From contig NC_084813.1 of the NCBI RefSeq assembly GCF_963583255.1, forward strand, positions 13,750,001 through 13,814,000: DNA of 64,000 nt, given 5' to 3'. This stretch comes from Pyrus communis (taxonomy: Eukaryota; Streptophyta; Magnoliopsida; Rosales; Rosaceae). The position numbers and the translations under genes were made by a program. Below are positions 34,210 through 46,958 of this stretch, one piece after another (the stretch's first letter is position 1; each line of letters starts with the position of its first letter). The notes under the pieces were generated by a model that searched no databases, was not told where the DNA came from, and saw only the letters and a program-made list of their open reading frames with translations.

Positions 34210-35880
34210 AATTCCCCCACACTTAACTTTTGCTAGTCCTCGAGCAAAACAAAACAACTAAAGAAAACAAGACGAAACAAAACAAACAAAACATAACCTA
34301 AACCTTCCAACGTTTGCCTCAGGGATTTCCAATGAAACATGACATGTCGAAGATCATTACTCACATAGCTTTTAGTCTTCCTTCCCCTCAAGCACATACT
34401 TAATTATAGTCACCATTCACTAGTTCGCATTTAATCAATTAAAACACATTTTGAATGTAGTAACATGCCTTAGAGAATTCCCTCAATTCCTCACTAGTTA
34501 TACACTCAATTTTCACTCAGATTTTCTGACTACACACCCTACACTAGTTATATGTGAGAAGATTGATGTAAACAAGAAAAACTAGTACTCACATATGTTA
34601 TAACAAAGAACGCAATTTCTGGAGTAATTAAACATGTGTAGATATGATCTCATGAATGGAATGCTACTACTTAGATGCGAGAACCAGTGACACCATATGC
34701 TCATACCAAATTCAAACTCCACAATTGAAATGCACAACACTCAAGATAGAAGTCAAGGGTTGTAACGGGGCTTGGGGTGTTGGCTAACAAGGAAAGATAG
34801 GGATAAACAAAAGTTCCTTAAGCAATAGCAAGCAAAGTAATGAAATTGAGACTTAGAATCCACTTAGAATGCAGAAATCAACTGTTAGACAAATAGGGGA
34901 GATTCAAACAACTCTTAGGGCCTAATTCATTGTTTTGGGCCCTTACTTCAACAACCAATACTTTTCAACTATTTTCAACTCTTTTTTCATTTTTTTTCTT
35001 TTCTTTTCTTTTCTTTCTTTCTTCTTTTTTTTTTTTTTTTTTTTTTTTTTCTAACCATGCCTATGGCACATAAACTCATATCAATAATCCTTCCCCCACA
35101 CTTATTTTCTGCAACACATTAATCAAAGGGAATTCATTCATGCTTACTATGCTTCAAGAACAAGGGTACGGATGGTCCTAATCTAGGCTAGGTGAGGATG
35201 ATATGGGTTAACAAAGAACATGGGCTAACATAGCTCAATGGGGTTAAACTTAAACACAAAATGAGTTAAGGGCACATGGCTATTTGGCTTTTGGTGGTGG
35301 TCACTACACAACTTCATCTTGAATACGTGTTATGCAAATCAATGACATGCTTTGAATGAAATGGGCATGAGTTCTAGCATTTGAAACTAAGTGATGAAAA
35401 CGCCTTCTAAGTAGTAACCAAGCAATGAATAATGAGATCATGCAATGACTTTAGAAAACAATGATGCACAGATTATTACTCTCCAAATAAACGTTTAGGC
35501 TCAACTCTCACAGGGATGTAGCGTTAGTTTGAGTTCCTTCCTTCAAGCATGTTACAAAAACTGATTTTTATCATTTGTGATTACATGTGAATTCGTAAAC
35601 TATAACTACAAACAAGCATAAACCAAAGAGTATATCAAATGTCCATCCATGTTTGTAATTTTCTTTAACCATCATGCAATTAAAAACCAAATCCTCATCA
35701 TTGCGTTGGAAGGTGACCTACGACACAAACAAACACACAAAACAACTCTTTTTGGGTTTTTCAAAACAATTTTTTCAAATTTTTAGGGAATTTTGGGATT
35801 TTTAAGTCAACACACTCTAAAACACTCTAAAATAGCTTAAAAACACTTAAAAACAGTGGGAAACAAGTTTAGACATGTAG
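34210..35880 (-). other. Athila 3' UTR fragment with polypurine tract (fragment C)
   Basis: Polypurine tract AGTGTGGGGGAATT on minus at the LTR edge, then non-coding sequence parallel to 7728-9400 and 17392-19000. It includes a C/T-rich run at 34980-35050. It stops near 35880 at the junction with copia-1. No gene is seen. Confidence 0.75.
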
Positions 35881-38800
35881 AGGTGCAATAGTAGAGGTGC
35901 TATCACAATTCAAAGGTGTTGCTACAGTCTGTGTTTCACCAAAATCCTCCAACATAAACCTTAGCCAAGTTGCTTGTGCAGTAGCTTCCGCTGCACTAAT
36001 GTACTCTGCTTCAGCTGTGGATAATGCAACATAATGTTGCTTGACTGAGGACCAAGAAAATACTCCACTTCCAAAGATAAATGCATATCCTTAAGTGCTT
36101 CTAAAATCATTTTCGGATCCACTCCAGTCACTGTCATAGAATCCAAACAACATTGCACCTTGACCTTTCTTGTACTCCAAACCATAGTCTAAGGTTCTTT
36201 ATATGTACTTAAGCACCCTTTTTGCAATTCCATAGTGTTTATTAGCTGAGCAGTGCATAAACCTTGCTAATAAGCAAGAAGCATACATGATATCTGGCCT
36301 AGTTGCAGTAAGATACAACAAATTGCCAACAATTTTTCTGAACTGTGCTGTATCAACAGCTCCACTATCATCATCCTTTCTCAGTTTATCACCTGGAACA
36401 AGTGGAATACTAACAGGTTTACAATTCTGTAATCCAAATTTCTTAAGTAGCGAAGTAGCATACTTCTTTTGATTAATGAAAATGCTGCTTTCAGTTTGCA
36501 TAACCCCCATTCCAAGAAAATGGTGTAGCAAACCCAAATCTGTCATTTCATACTTATGCATCATAACAGCCTTGAATTCTTCTATCATTTCAATATTACT
36601 ACTAGTATAAATGATATCATCAACATAAATTGACACAATGAGTATTCCTTTACCCTTATTCCCTTTTGTATACAAAGTTGCTTCACTATCACTCTTCTTG
36701 AAACCACGCTCTTCAAAATGAGCATCAATTTCACTGTACCAAGCCCTTGGTGCTTGTTTCAGTCCATAAAGAGCTTTGTGCAACTTGTACACCTTGTCTT
36801 CTTTTCCTTTTACAATAAATCCATCTGGTTGATCCACATACACCTCTTCTTGGAGTACACCATTCAAGAAAGTAGACTTAACATCTCGTTGAAATAGCTG
36901 CCAATTATTCTTTGCAGCTAGAGCAACCAATTTTCTTATAGCATCCAACCTTGCAACAGGTGCAAATGTCTCGTTATAATCCACACCAGGCTTTTGTGCA
37001 TATCCCTTGGCTAATAACCTTGCTTTGTGTTTCTGCATAGATCCATCTAAATTTAACTTTGTCTTGTATACCCACTTTACCCCAATCACTGGCTTGTTAA
37101 GACGTCTATTTATCAAGTTCCAGGTTTGATTTTTCACCATCATATTAATTTCATCTTGCATTGCAACCTTCCAAGCTTCATCTTGTGCAGCCTCATCAAA
37201 GCTTTCAGGTTCAACAATGCACAGTTTACATTGTTTATATATCTCACTCAGATTTCTCCATTTCAAGGAAGTTAAGTCAAATGCTTTAGTATCCACATAA
37301 TGTATTTGTACACTTGCACCCTGAGCACTTGATCTTTCATAAGAAATAGGAGATGATATCCCGGAAGACTCTCCAACTTCACTAACATTTGTTTCTTTAA
37401 ACTCAAGTGCAACTAGAGGAACACATATTTCCCTCACTTTGTTTTCTTCCCATTTCCACTTCCCATTCTCATCAAACACCACATCTCTAGACACAATCAC
37501 CTTCATTATGGTTGGATTTAGAATTCTATATCCCTTCTTACAAGCTCCATATCCAATAGAGACTCATTTTACACTTGATGCTTTTAGTTTATGTATTAAA
37601 TCTCCAGGTATTAGAGAATATCATACAGCTCCAAATACCTTGAGATGTTTAATCCCTGATCTTCTTCCACTATAGGTTTCAAATGGTGTGACACAGTCTA
37701 ATGCACTTATAGGACATCTGTTCAATAAGTATATTGTGATGTTGACTGCCTCTCCCCATAGTTTGTAGGGTAGTTCTTTCTCATGCAGCATGCTTTTAGC
37801 CATTTCCATTATTGTCATATTCTTTCTTTCTGCCACTCCGTTTTGCTGACACAACGAGTTGCCTTTCCATTCCAATTGATTCACAAAATGCATTAAACTC
37901 AGTGGAAGTGAATTCTCCACCTCTATCACTTCTCAATTTCTTCAAAAAGTAACCACATTGCAGTTCAACCATTGCTCTAAACTTTTCGAATATCCTAAAC
38001 ACTTCTGATTTGTTCCTCAGAAAATAGATCCAACACATTCGTTAATAGTCATCAATGAATGTAAGGAAGTATCTGTTCCCACTTGTGGTTGGAACCTTCA
38101 TACGTCCATAGACATCAGAATGTATCAGCTCTAATGGTTCATGTGCTCTCCATGGAAAATGGCTCCCTATGATGCTTCCTAAGTACACAACCTTGACATA
38201 CATCATCACTATCTTGGATTTCAGGCAGCCCCAATACCATTCCTTGACTTTGTAATAGCTTGAGACTCCTGAAATTTAGGTGCCCAAATCTTTTGTGCCA
38301 CATCTTTGCATCTTCCTGCACATTTGTTCTCAATGCTAGTTCTTTGTTGGTACTGAAAATCAAAGGAAAACACCTATTTCCCCTCTGTTTCACACTAACC
38401 ACCAGATTTCTTAGAGACCTGTCATCAAACACATTCACTTTATAATCTCCAAACAAAAGAAAATAACCATGCTCTGTCATCTGTCATACACTGAACAAGT
38501 TCTCTGCAAGACCAGGTATAAACATTACTTCTCTTATGTATCTTCTGCCTTTCATTGTTTCAATGATCAGTGTCCCCTTTGCAGCCACTTCAACCAAGTT
38601 TCCAGTGCTTACTCGGACCTTGGCTTTCACATTTTTGTCAACATTAACAAGCAAATCTTCCCTGGATGTCATATGATTACTACATCCACTATCTATGTAC
38701 CATTCATCACTTATCTTCTTCATTTCCCCAAAATGGTTAGCATAAAATAGATTTCCAATTTCCTTTACCTGATTAACAAAATTCACTTGTTGCACAGCCT

Positions 38801-39790
38801 TGTTTGTATTGCAGTATCTTGCAATATGACCAATTTTGCTACACTTGTGACACTAGACTTTGTTCTTTACCTAACATTCTCCATAGTGTAATCTATCATA
38901 GAATTTACATTTATCTCCAGTGTTATTTGCATCATTCTTCTCAGGAAAACTAGCCTTATTACCCCATTGTTTCCCTTTTTGCTTAAAATTCTTCTGGTGT
39001 TTGCTACTATTTGGCTGACCATTAAACCTATTTGATTTCGATGCAATATTCAAACTAGCAAATGCCTTCTCCATGCTACTTTCCCCATGTCTATCAAGCC
39101 TTTGTTCATAACCCTTTAAGATAGCGACTACATCATGTGCATCTATGGTGTCTAAGTCCTTAGTATTCTCTATCACAGCTGCAATACTATCATAGGACTT
39201 AGGTAGACTGATTAACAACTTCTGAACAATTCTTTGATTACTCAGATCTTCACCATAACTTCTCATTTGATTAATCAAATCAAACAGTTTAGCAATATAC
39301 ATAGAGAGAGAATCATTATCATTCATGTGAGTATATTCAAAATCTCGCCTAAGACCTTGAAGTTTCATAGATCTTACTTGCTTATCACCAACAAATTCTT
39401 GTTTCAGAATGTCCCACACAGCCTTTGCACTTTCCTGGATTACGATCCTCGGGAAAATTTGATATGAAATGGCACCTTGGATGATTCCAAGTGCTCTAGC
39501 ATCCTTGACCACATTCTTACACATCAGCTTCTTGTCTGTCTCTGTGAACTCCTCTTCGTTCCACTTCCTACTTCACCGAACTTTCGTACCCATTTTCAAC
39601 CAGATCCCACAGTTCGTGTGAACGAAAAATGGTCTTCATTTTGATTTGCCAGAAATCAAAATTCTCACCATTGAAAACTGGTGCTCTGAGTTTTCTTCCT
39701 CCAGATCCAGCAATGTTAGACTTGATCACTGATATAAGCTTGAATCACTACAATAAGCTTGTTGCTGTGAATCCGAGCTTAACCCTAACA
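35881..39790 (-). pseudogene. Ty1/copia gag-pol pseudogene (copia-1)
   Basis: In element order: gag starts near 39730 and is frameshifted near 39560 (FDFWQIKMKTIFRSHELWD, then the UBN2-type block at 38871-39524); protease at 38484-38795 (WYIDSGCSNHM); GAG-pre-integrase at 38139-38480 (MWHKRFGHLNFRSLKLLQ); integrase in two frames at 37621-38038 (LRSDRGGEFTSTEF and QQNGVAERKN); reverse transcriptase at 36199-37506 with the catalytic YVDD (SIYVDDIIYTSS); RNase H start at 35885-36185. Frameshifts and stops separate the blocks. The 3' end of RNase H and the 3' LTR are missing, cut by fragment C. Order protease-integrase-polymerase is diagnostic of copia. Confidence 0.92.
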
Positions 39791-39815
39791 AACATGATGC
39801 CCAAAATTTAGACCC

Positions 39816-39833
39816 AACCTAGCTCTGATACCA
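39816..39833 (-). promoter_or_regulatory. Initiator-Met tRNA primer binding site of copia-1
   Basis: Minus strand reads TGGTATCAGAGCTAGG next to the LTR edge TGTTAGCG, the classical copia primer site complementary to initiator Met-tRNA. Confidence 0.9.
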
Positions 39834-40307
39834 TGTTAGCGATTAAGAAAGACAAATGCAAATTTCTCAGACAAGAAGAAGAAGAAAAGAAGCAAGGAAT
39901 TTCAATCAGGAAAAATTCAGAGAATGTTACTCTGCAACTTCTTCCATATTTTTTAGAGAATATGCTCACGGCACATGTGAGCTCACATACCAACAAAATA
40001 ACCGTTGGAGAAGAGAGAGAGAGACAGATCCTCAATTCAATCTCAACCATAAATTTATACACTATTTAGATTAAGACACTTGTCCACTATCAAGCCCTAT
40101 GAGACTTAACTAGCACATTACAATTTGATCACTCAATCTCAGCCTATGAGCTAAGACACAACACTAATCAACCTTGTAATCCTCATTGATCAATTCATCA
40201 ATTTACACATTAACCCAGCTTTACACGTCCTTATGCAATTATGTGTCAGCTTTGCTTGTTCCAGACGGGCATTGCCCATTCTATCTTCTTGATACTAGAA
40301 TGTATCA
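39834..40307 (-). repeat. 5' LTR of copia-1 (outer end approximate)
   Basis: The inner edge is fixed by the primer site. A TATA box (GTATAAATTTATGG on minus) lies at about 40049-40062. The outer edge is placed at TGATACATTC (minus) because the Tat protein reading stops there, but the 3' LTR is absent so it cannot be confirmed by comparison. Confidence 0.65.
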
Positions 40308-43300
40308 GAAGACCTTGGTCCTTTTGAGGGCGTTACACTCTCTTTGGTTGTTGTGGGTTTAGCAGGCTTACAGTTGTTTTTGCTTGAAGATGGCACGGCT
40401 TCCCCTTCTTGTTTCTTAGGTATGGTTTTCCATTCTTGTTTCTTAGGTGCAACTTTGCCTGTGGATTTCATTTCTTTTGGAAGAGCTTTGGGCACCATGT
40501 GTTCATCCATGTAGAACTTGGCGTCCGCGAAGTGTGATTTGGCTTCGATGAAGGGCTTGGTGTCGCCTTGTATCACCTTTACTCATTCTCGGTAGAACTT
40601 TTAGCATTAATGAAGGGTCGACGGCATTGCCCCATTATCGTGGATCCAAGACCTTCCTAAAAGCAAGTTGTAAGAAGTTCTTGCATCAATCACGTGGAAT
40701 AACGTGCTTGATTTGAGTTCACTAATGGTCATTTCCACTCGGATCATGCTCATCGCTCTTTGTCCTCCTTGGTTAAAACCTTGGATTAGGAGGTAGCTTT
40801 GGGATAGCTCATCCACCTTGATGTCGATTATGGTCATTGTTGACTTTAGCATGATGTTTATGGCCGACTGACCATCCACAAGCATGCAGTTGATTTTGTT
40901 CTCTCTCATGTACCCATAGATGAAAATGTGAGGCTTTGACCCTAGTAGCAAGTCTTCGTGAGTGAAGTTGATTGCGTCATGGGTGAAACAACATATGGCA
41001 TATTCATGTGGCCAAAGCTTCAAGCCTTTGTCCTTGCTTTCTTGCACCTTGTGGTCGTCGGGACTTGTCAAGACCGCTACTAGTGCTTTTCATATCTCCT
41101 TGGGCAATCGTAGTGCTTCCTCGATGCTAAAGTATGTTGATAGGCTTTCTTTAGGTGTGAGGGTCTTCTCTTCCTCGATGGTGATAGCTTTGCCTTTTGA
41201 GGGCTTTTCTATCTCCACTTCAACGATGTGACAGGTAGACGGCAGTGCACTGTTGGAAGAAGTTCTTTGGGAAGTACTCGTGCAAGGAGATGAGAATGCG
41301 CAGCTCTTGCTCTGTAGGTTCCTCTACGTACATTGGCTTAGCAATGAATGATATATTTGTGAAAACTAGTTCATTTAAGCAACATATATGCATGCAATTA
41401 ACAATTAAAAGGCGGAATCATGCTTGTATGCACTCAAAAACAAAACTTTACCCATGAAATTCAAGGCCTAGTGAGTATGGTGAACCAAGACTCAACTCAA
41501 GAACAAAGTAAGTTGAGAAATATTATACCTTTGTTGATCCTCTTTGCATAAGCAAAGGCTAATCACCCAAGAGATAGGGCCTTCATTCCTTACTTCTTAG
41601 CTCCATGAATTTCTTGGATGAGGATGGTAGAATGGATTCTCCAAGTTCCCAAAATAGAGAACCTCTAAGTCTCCACACCAAGGAGAACATTGATGAAGAG
41701 AAGAGTGACCTAGAGGAAGGAAGATTGCTAGCTAAGTTCCTCTAGGGTGGCCGACCTTCATTAGAGAATAGAGAGCTTTGTGTTCTCTTTTCTTCCGTTA
41801 GAAAACCCTAGCTATAAAGTTGCCTTTATACCACCTCACAATGGAGTGGCAAACTTACAATTAAGGCAAGTTCACTATCCCTCTCTATATGGCCTGCCAT
41901 TAAGGGATCATTGGGCTTTCAAGCCCTTTGTGTTTTCAAGTTGTCATACAACTTGAGTTAATGGGCTTGACATTCAAATCTCTTTGAGCCTTGTGGCCTA
42001 AAACTAACCCGAGGTCTATAACGAACATATTCGTTTGATTAATTAACATATTAATTAATCTTAACCATAAATAATTAAACTATTTAATTATCCTTACTCA
42101 TCTTCGTTGTTTCTTCGATCTCTACCTTACTCGGTGTATGATCCATTAGGTTCCTTTTAGCGAGGCAATGGGCGATTAGAACTCTTCAAATTGATTGTGA
42201 ATTGAAACTTACTTTCAATTCTCCCTTTAGTGATTACTCACCTTTAAGGCTTCCACAAACCATGAGTGACATTTAGCAGTATGTCATGGCTACCAAAGCT
42301 AATCAGAAGAGGTAGAGAACCTATTTAGTTTAGGATTACAATGCAATACGGTCTTTCTCTAATACAATACTCTTGGCCACATTGTTTGGTTTGATAGTTT
42401 ATTCATGTTTTACTATCCAATGTGATTTTCTTACTTATATGATTACCTTGAATGTAATTTGGAACGACTTCCTAAATCTCATTCATACTCTGGCCAGAAA
42501 TTCTTAATCATATCAGAGTATTCTTCCTCAAACGGTTTAAAAGCTAGAGATCCCTTGTTGCTCATTCACTTGCCTCCGTGGCTAAGTGGCTTAACCCCAA
42601 CTATGTCGTGGACACCCTCTAATAGAGTGACTTTGACATAGTCAAAGATCAAGGACCTAACCATAAGATAACTATGATGCCTCAGACAACTATGAGAACT
42701 TATCGTTGATCGTGTTCAGTGGACTCATTCTCTATTAAGCACCTATGACTCGAGACCAGTCATTCTCCCTAAGATAAGACATAACACATACTGATCTTAA
42801 CGGACTGTCAATGCCCAATTGGCAATCCTATGATCAGGAACGTTTAGGATATGTATAAGAAAGAGAATGGTTTCTTGAATCTAGCTTCTTTAGATCACAT
42901 TCTCCCAATTACATAATCCTTGGACTTCTTGTTTAAGCATATAACATTTATATGAGATGACTTAAAACAATAATCTTTTCCCTTTATATTAAACTAGATT
43001 AGTTTAAGATGTGAAATGACCGTAAAGTATCATCATATGATTGGTTTTAGGGCATATTTCCAACAACCAGCTCTTACGTTTCTTTTAGGCTTCTTACTAT
43101 TGCGACGGTGATGCTTTCTCCTTTGTTCCACTTTTGGTCTTGTGGCTTGTGGTCTTGGCTTCCTTGTCCTTTTGTAGGTTACCGATGTCTGTCATTCTTC
43201 ATCATTGGTAAACGCATTTTGGTCGTTTGCCCCCAGTGATGGTTGTAAGGAAGGTGCCGTGCGGGTTAAACATGGACAAGAGTGGTCATGTGTCATATGG

Positions 43301-44986
43301 AGAGGCACGGGATCGAAGGATCCAAACACAATCATGGTAGTGTGTGTTACGATCGTGTCTTTAAGGTCTAGTTCAATTTCCCTTTGTTGTGCTAGCTTCA
43401 TGATGAGCTCCTTGATGACGAAGCACTTATTAACAGGATGACTCACGATACGATGATATTTGCAATACCTAGGATTGTTAATGTGATTCATCTATTCGGG
43501 GCGCTTGCATTCAGGTAACTCAATTACTTTCTTTTCTAGCAAGTTGTCTAGCATTTCTGCCATGTTAGAGTCAGGAAAATGGTACATTTTCTGCTCTAGT
43601 TCACTCAAAGTGTTTTTATACCTATCTTGGGTGCGAAAAGGCTCACCTTTCATCTCCTTCATTTTGTTTTTGGATAAGTTCTTGGCCGGTGTGGTGGAGG
43701 TCTTGATGAGGTTAGTATGGACGGCAAAAGCTTTCTTGATGGGCTTTTTCCTACTCTTGTCTACCTTTGGAGCGAACACCTTATCCTTTTTTAAGTCAAT
43801 GATCGGCTCTTTCTTCCCATGATTGGCAATACTCAACTCCATGTCATGGGATCGAGTTGCCAATTCTTCAAAAATTCTTGGTTTTATGCCTTGAAGGATG
43901 TAATGTAGCCCCCAGTGTATGCCTTGAATGCACATCTCAATGGCGAAGGTTTCAGAAAGCGGATCTTTGCAGTCTAGACTTAATGAACGCCATCTATTGA
44001 TGTAGTCAACGACAGGTTCATCTTTCCACTACTTCGTACTTGTCATCTCCAACATGCTTATGGTGCGGCGGGTGCTGTAGAAGAGGTTGAGGAATTCCTT
44101 TTCAAGCTAGTCCCAACTGTTAATGGACTTGGGCTCGAGGTCAGGTGTACCAATTAAAAGTGTTACTTTTTAGTGAGCCCATGAACTGTTTGAAGAGGTA
44201 GTCTCCCTCCGTCCCAACATTGTTGCAGGTTTCAATCAAATGGGTAATATGTTGTTTAGGATGACCTTTTCCATCAAATTGTAGGAATTTGTGTGGCTGA
44301 TAACCCCTTGGCATCCTTAAGGCGTCAATCCTTTTAGAGTATGGCTTTGAGTACATCATAGAATCATGCCAGCTTCCTTCATATTGCACCTTGATCGTGC
44401 CTGTGATCATCTCTTGTTGCTGTTGGATAGAGAGACATCCCATGAGTGTCATAGCTCAGTCTACCTCTAGCTTCTCCTCAGTTTTGTCCATCAGAAGCTC
44501 CTCATTTTCATCAGTTCCCTTTGTTGGAATATCAACCTTCGGGTCACCTTTCTTGTCGTGCTGCGCATCTAGACGGTTGATGAGTGTAGCAATCTGTAAG
44601 TTATTTTCCTCCACAGTCCTTGTCAGCTTTGCAGTTGCTTCACTCATTTATGCCAGTTGTTCTTCGATTAAAGTTGTACCAGTAGTCATGACTTGCATGA
44701 CTACAGGATATGAGCTATTGCTTGAGTCGGCATCGGAAGTTAATGATTCGGAGTGCCTCCTTAGGCTTTCTTCCATTGGCGCCTTTAGAGAGGCCAGGGT
44801 AAGCACGGGGTCGTGCGTTGAGTGCTCATGCTCATTCAGCAGAGTTGATGTAGGGGTGGGAGGCATGACAGAGAGAGCTTTTGCCTTGCTTCGGGTTGTG
44901 ACACCCAAAGTGCCACTATTTACGGCAAAGATGTTCTTGTTCTTTGTGTTGGTTGCGGGAATAGCTTGATCCTTTCTTGATGCCAT
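40308..44986 (-). pseudogene. Tat-type gag-protease pseudogene
   Basis: Start MASRKDQAIPATNTKNK at 44986. The first stop (44648-44650) is a CAA to TAA type change inside EEQLA/MSEATAK, followed by the capsid-type block at 44141-44452 (YSKPYSKRIDALRMP, GTEGDYLFKQFMGSLK). A frameshift follows, then 43492-43935 (MCIQGIHWGLHYILQGIKP), another stop, and a CCHC-like stretch at about 43440-43490 (YCKYHRIVSHPVNKC). After a solo LTR insertion come EPTEQELRILISLHEYFP and the retropepsin domain at 40607-41071, with DGQSAIN in place of the usual DGGSAVN and a conserved QGFNQGGQRA. No reverse transcriptase follows; copia-1 begins at 40307. Damage makes it non-functional. Confidence 0.85.
41370..43065 (-). 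mobile_element. Solo LTR inserted in the Tat gag (about 1.7 kb)
   Basis: The minus strand begins TGTTGGAAATATGCCCTAAA at 43065, a start shared by a widespread plant LTR type (also known from BARE/Angela-like copia LTRs). The Tat protein reading breaks off at 43066 and resumes below about 41350. The inner edge is uncertain: CTGGT (43066-43070) versus CTAGT (41365-41369), in element orientation, is an imperfect candidate target duplication. No internal coding sequence or second LTR is seen. Confidence 0.6.
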
Positions 44987-45030
44987 GTGTGTTTCTTGTG
45001 GATTTGAAGACAAAGATGAGAGGCAAAGAT

Positions 45031-45052
45031 GTCTCACTGGGTGTGCCAAATT
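45031..45052 (-). promoter_or_regulatory. Primer binding site of the Tat-like element
   Basis: Minus strand TGGCACACCCAGTGAGAC (45031-45048) lies four bases inside the LTR end TGTTTACA. The position is that of a primer site. The tRNA cannot be named from this sequence alone. Confidence 0.6.
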
Positions 45053-46020
45053 TGTAAACACAAAAATTCTGCAATGAATGAAACGAGAACACATGTACAA
45101 AGTAGATTTGTATTGATGAATTTGTATGGTTACAATATCTGTTTACAATTTTCCTCTGATTCAGTCTTCCAATTTGATGTAAATGCATAGGTTGTTGATC
45201 CAAGGGTGGCGATGACTTGATCTCGGACGAACGATTGAACGATCGCTCCAAGTTTCGAGCTTGAAACAATGTGTAGATAGTCTTAACCTCTAGGTTTTTG
45301 TATGACTCGCGGAAAAGGTGATGTTGATGTGGAATTTTGTTGATTCAAGGGTCTTGGTGACTTGATCTTGAATCAAACGTCATTACAAGCCTTAAGCTTG
45401 CAACAAAGCCTTGAAGGAATTGACACAAGTGCTTGTTGATTCTTCAAGGGAATGCTTCAGCTTTGGTCGAAAGAAAGCTTCGGCTTTGGTTGTACGTTTT
45501 TCAAAGAGAGCTTTGGCAGTGTATTAGTCTTTAAAGATTTGGCAGAGGTTTTCCTTTTGTGAGAATTTCGGTCATTCAATGTAGAAATTGTCGACCTTTA
45601 TGCTTGTCTAAGGACCTTGTATTTATAAACTTCTCAAAGCTTGCCTTTGGATAGATTTGGCTTTGATTTGTGTCTTGATTCGTCCATGGGAGAATTTAGG
45701 CATGTTTTGTGTCTTAATTTCAGCCACTTTCCCTTACCTTGGATGAATTATAGGGTTTGTTACCTATTTTGTTAGCAATCTTCAATTCTTGCTTGTTTTA
45801 TGAAGGTGTTTTAGCTTTCTTTCCAGTTTTAGGAGCAACTTGGATCCCTTGCCAATTTCAAGAGGGATTTTCTCCCTTTTGCCGACTTTTGGGAAGGTTT
45901 TGTATTTCCTTTGCTTGATTTGTACCACATATCTTTGATGACTTCTATTTGTGATGAGTCATATACCATGTGGAGTTTTGTGATGCATCATTTGTATGCA
46001 ACGAAATTTACATGTCTACA
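45053..46020 (-). repeat. 5' LTR of the Tat-like element (968 bp)
   Basis: Ends TGTAGACA (at 46020) and TGTTTACA (at 45053) in element orientation. TATA box TATAAATA on minus at 45620-45627. Matches 1-835 with many substitutions. Confidence 0.9.
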
Positions 46021-46318
46021 ATTATTTCTTAAATAATTAATTGAATGAATATAATTCAAAATTTTCCTTATACATGTGACTGATTCAATTAATTTATTTC
46101 AAGCTATGTCTTGTGGGGAAGGTAATTGTTTGGTAGAATGTTACTAACTTTGTACCTGAAAATTCACCTCTGACAACCTCTTCAGGCCTATCCAACCTGA
46201 TTAAGGGGTATGGCATTGCCTATATAATGTTGCCTAATTGTATTAAATTAACCATTAAAGAGGCCTTTTTACTTCCAGGAGAATGTTGTTGAGATTTAAA
46301 GATATTTGAGAGGATAAC

Positions 46319-46912
46319 TGTTAGAACCAAATTCGCTCACCATTGTGAGTGGTGGCGGCGGCACAAATCTGAGTAACCTTAACAAACAACCGGGAGCAAA
46401 CCTAAGACCCAAGGGGCAAGCGCTAAATGGGGGGTGTGCCGGCTAAAGGCTCTTCGACGGTCAAGTTGGTAAGCCAGTAAGGACTCAAGCAGTGGACAAG
46501 AGAATTAGAGTACGATGAATGTGTTACCAGAGATAAACTCTTCTGGGTGTATTTATACTAGTCGGGATAAAGACCTTTTTAGGATAAAATCCTTATTTTA
46601 AGCCGAGAGAATCCTAGAGGATATCTAGAAGTAGATATTGCATCCTCTTTAGGAATGATATTACTTGCGGCGCACACCAATTCCCAGATTGTAAGAACTC
46701 CAAGATATGGAATATCCCTTGTCATGTGGAACAAGCATGGTCCTTCGCAATGAAGTCGATTGGATTTTGCCTAGTGCTCCGTAATAGAATGATGGTGCCA
46801 CCACTACTCCGTTAATCCATTTCTGCTTGGAGTTGTTGAGTCAATAACCAGACTATTGAGGTAACTGTATTATGATCCATTTACTCCGGCTCTGAAGAAT
46901 CATAGTCCCATA
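46319..46912. mobile_element. Solo LTR in copia-2
   Basis: Begins TGTTAGAACC and carries a TATA box (GTATTTATACTAG near 46550). ATAAC occurs at 46314-46318 and 46913-46917, and the copia-2 reading resumes directly after it. The right edge (GTCCCATA) lacks the canonical CA, so the end is decayed or placed a few bases off. Confidence 0.55.
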
Positions 46913-46958
46913 ATAACTATCATGCTAAAACCACTAAAACCACTAAAGAGAATGGTAT

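Larger units (their letters stand above)
1..46020 (-). mobile_element. Tat-like Ty3/gypsy LTR retrotransposon, old and interrupted
   Basis: Sequence 1-835 matches 45125-46020, which identifies two LTRs of a minus-strand element; the left one is cut by the window start. The complete LTR is 45053-46020, with ends TGTAGACA and TGTTTACA in element orientation. Between them lie, in element order, a primer site, gag with a retropepsin, no reverse transcriptase or integrase, and an antisense plant mobile domain gene next to the 3' LTR. Tat-lineage gag and protease wording (a DGQSA-type protease and a QGFNQGGQRA block) supports the lineage. Elements A (with B inside), C, copia-1 and a solo LTR interrupt it. 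The pol section was either deleted when C and copia-1 became joined, or was absent before that. Confidence 0.8.

Noticed and set aside
41459..43000. Possible small gene in the solo LTR (for example 42459-42641)
   Set aside because: Only short frames, no start context; sequence is typical LTR.
44391..44969. Plus-strand frame of 192 codons
   Set aside because: Antisense shadow of the Tat gag, which is recognisable on minus; Ser/Val-rich composition with no domain.
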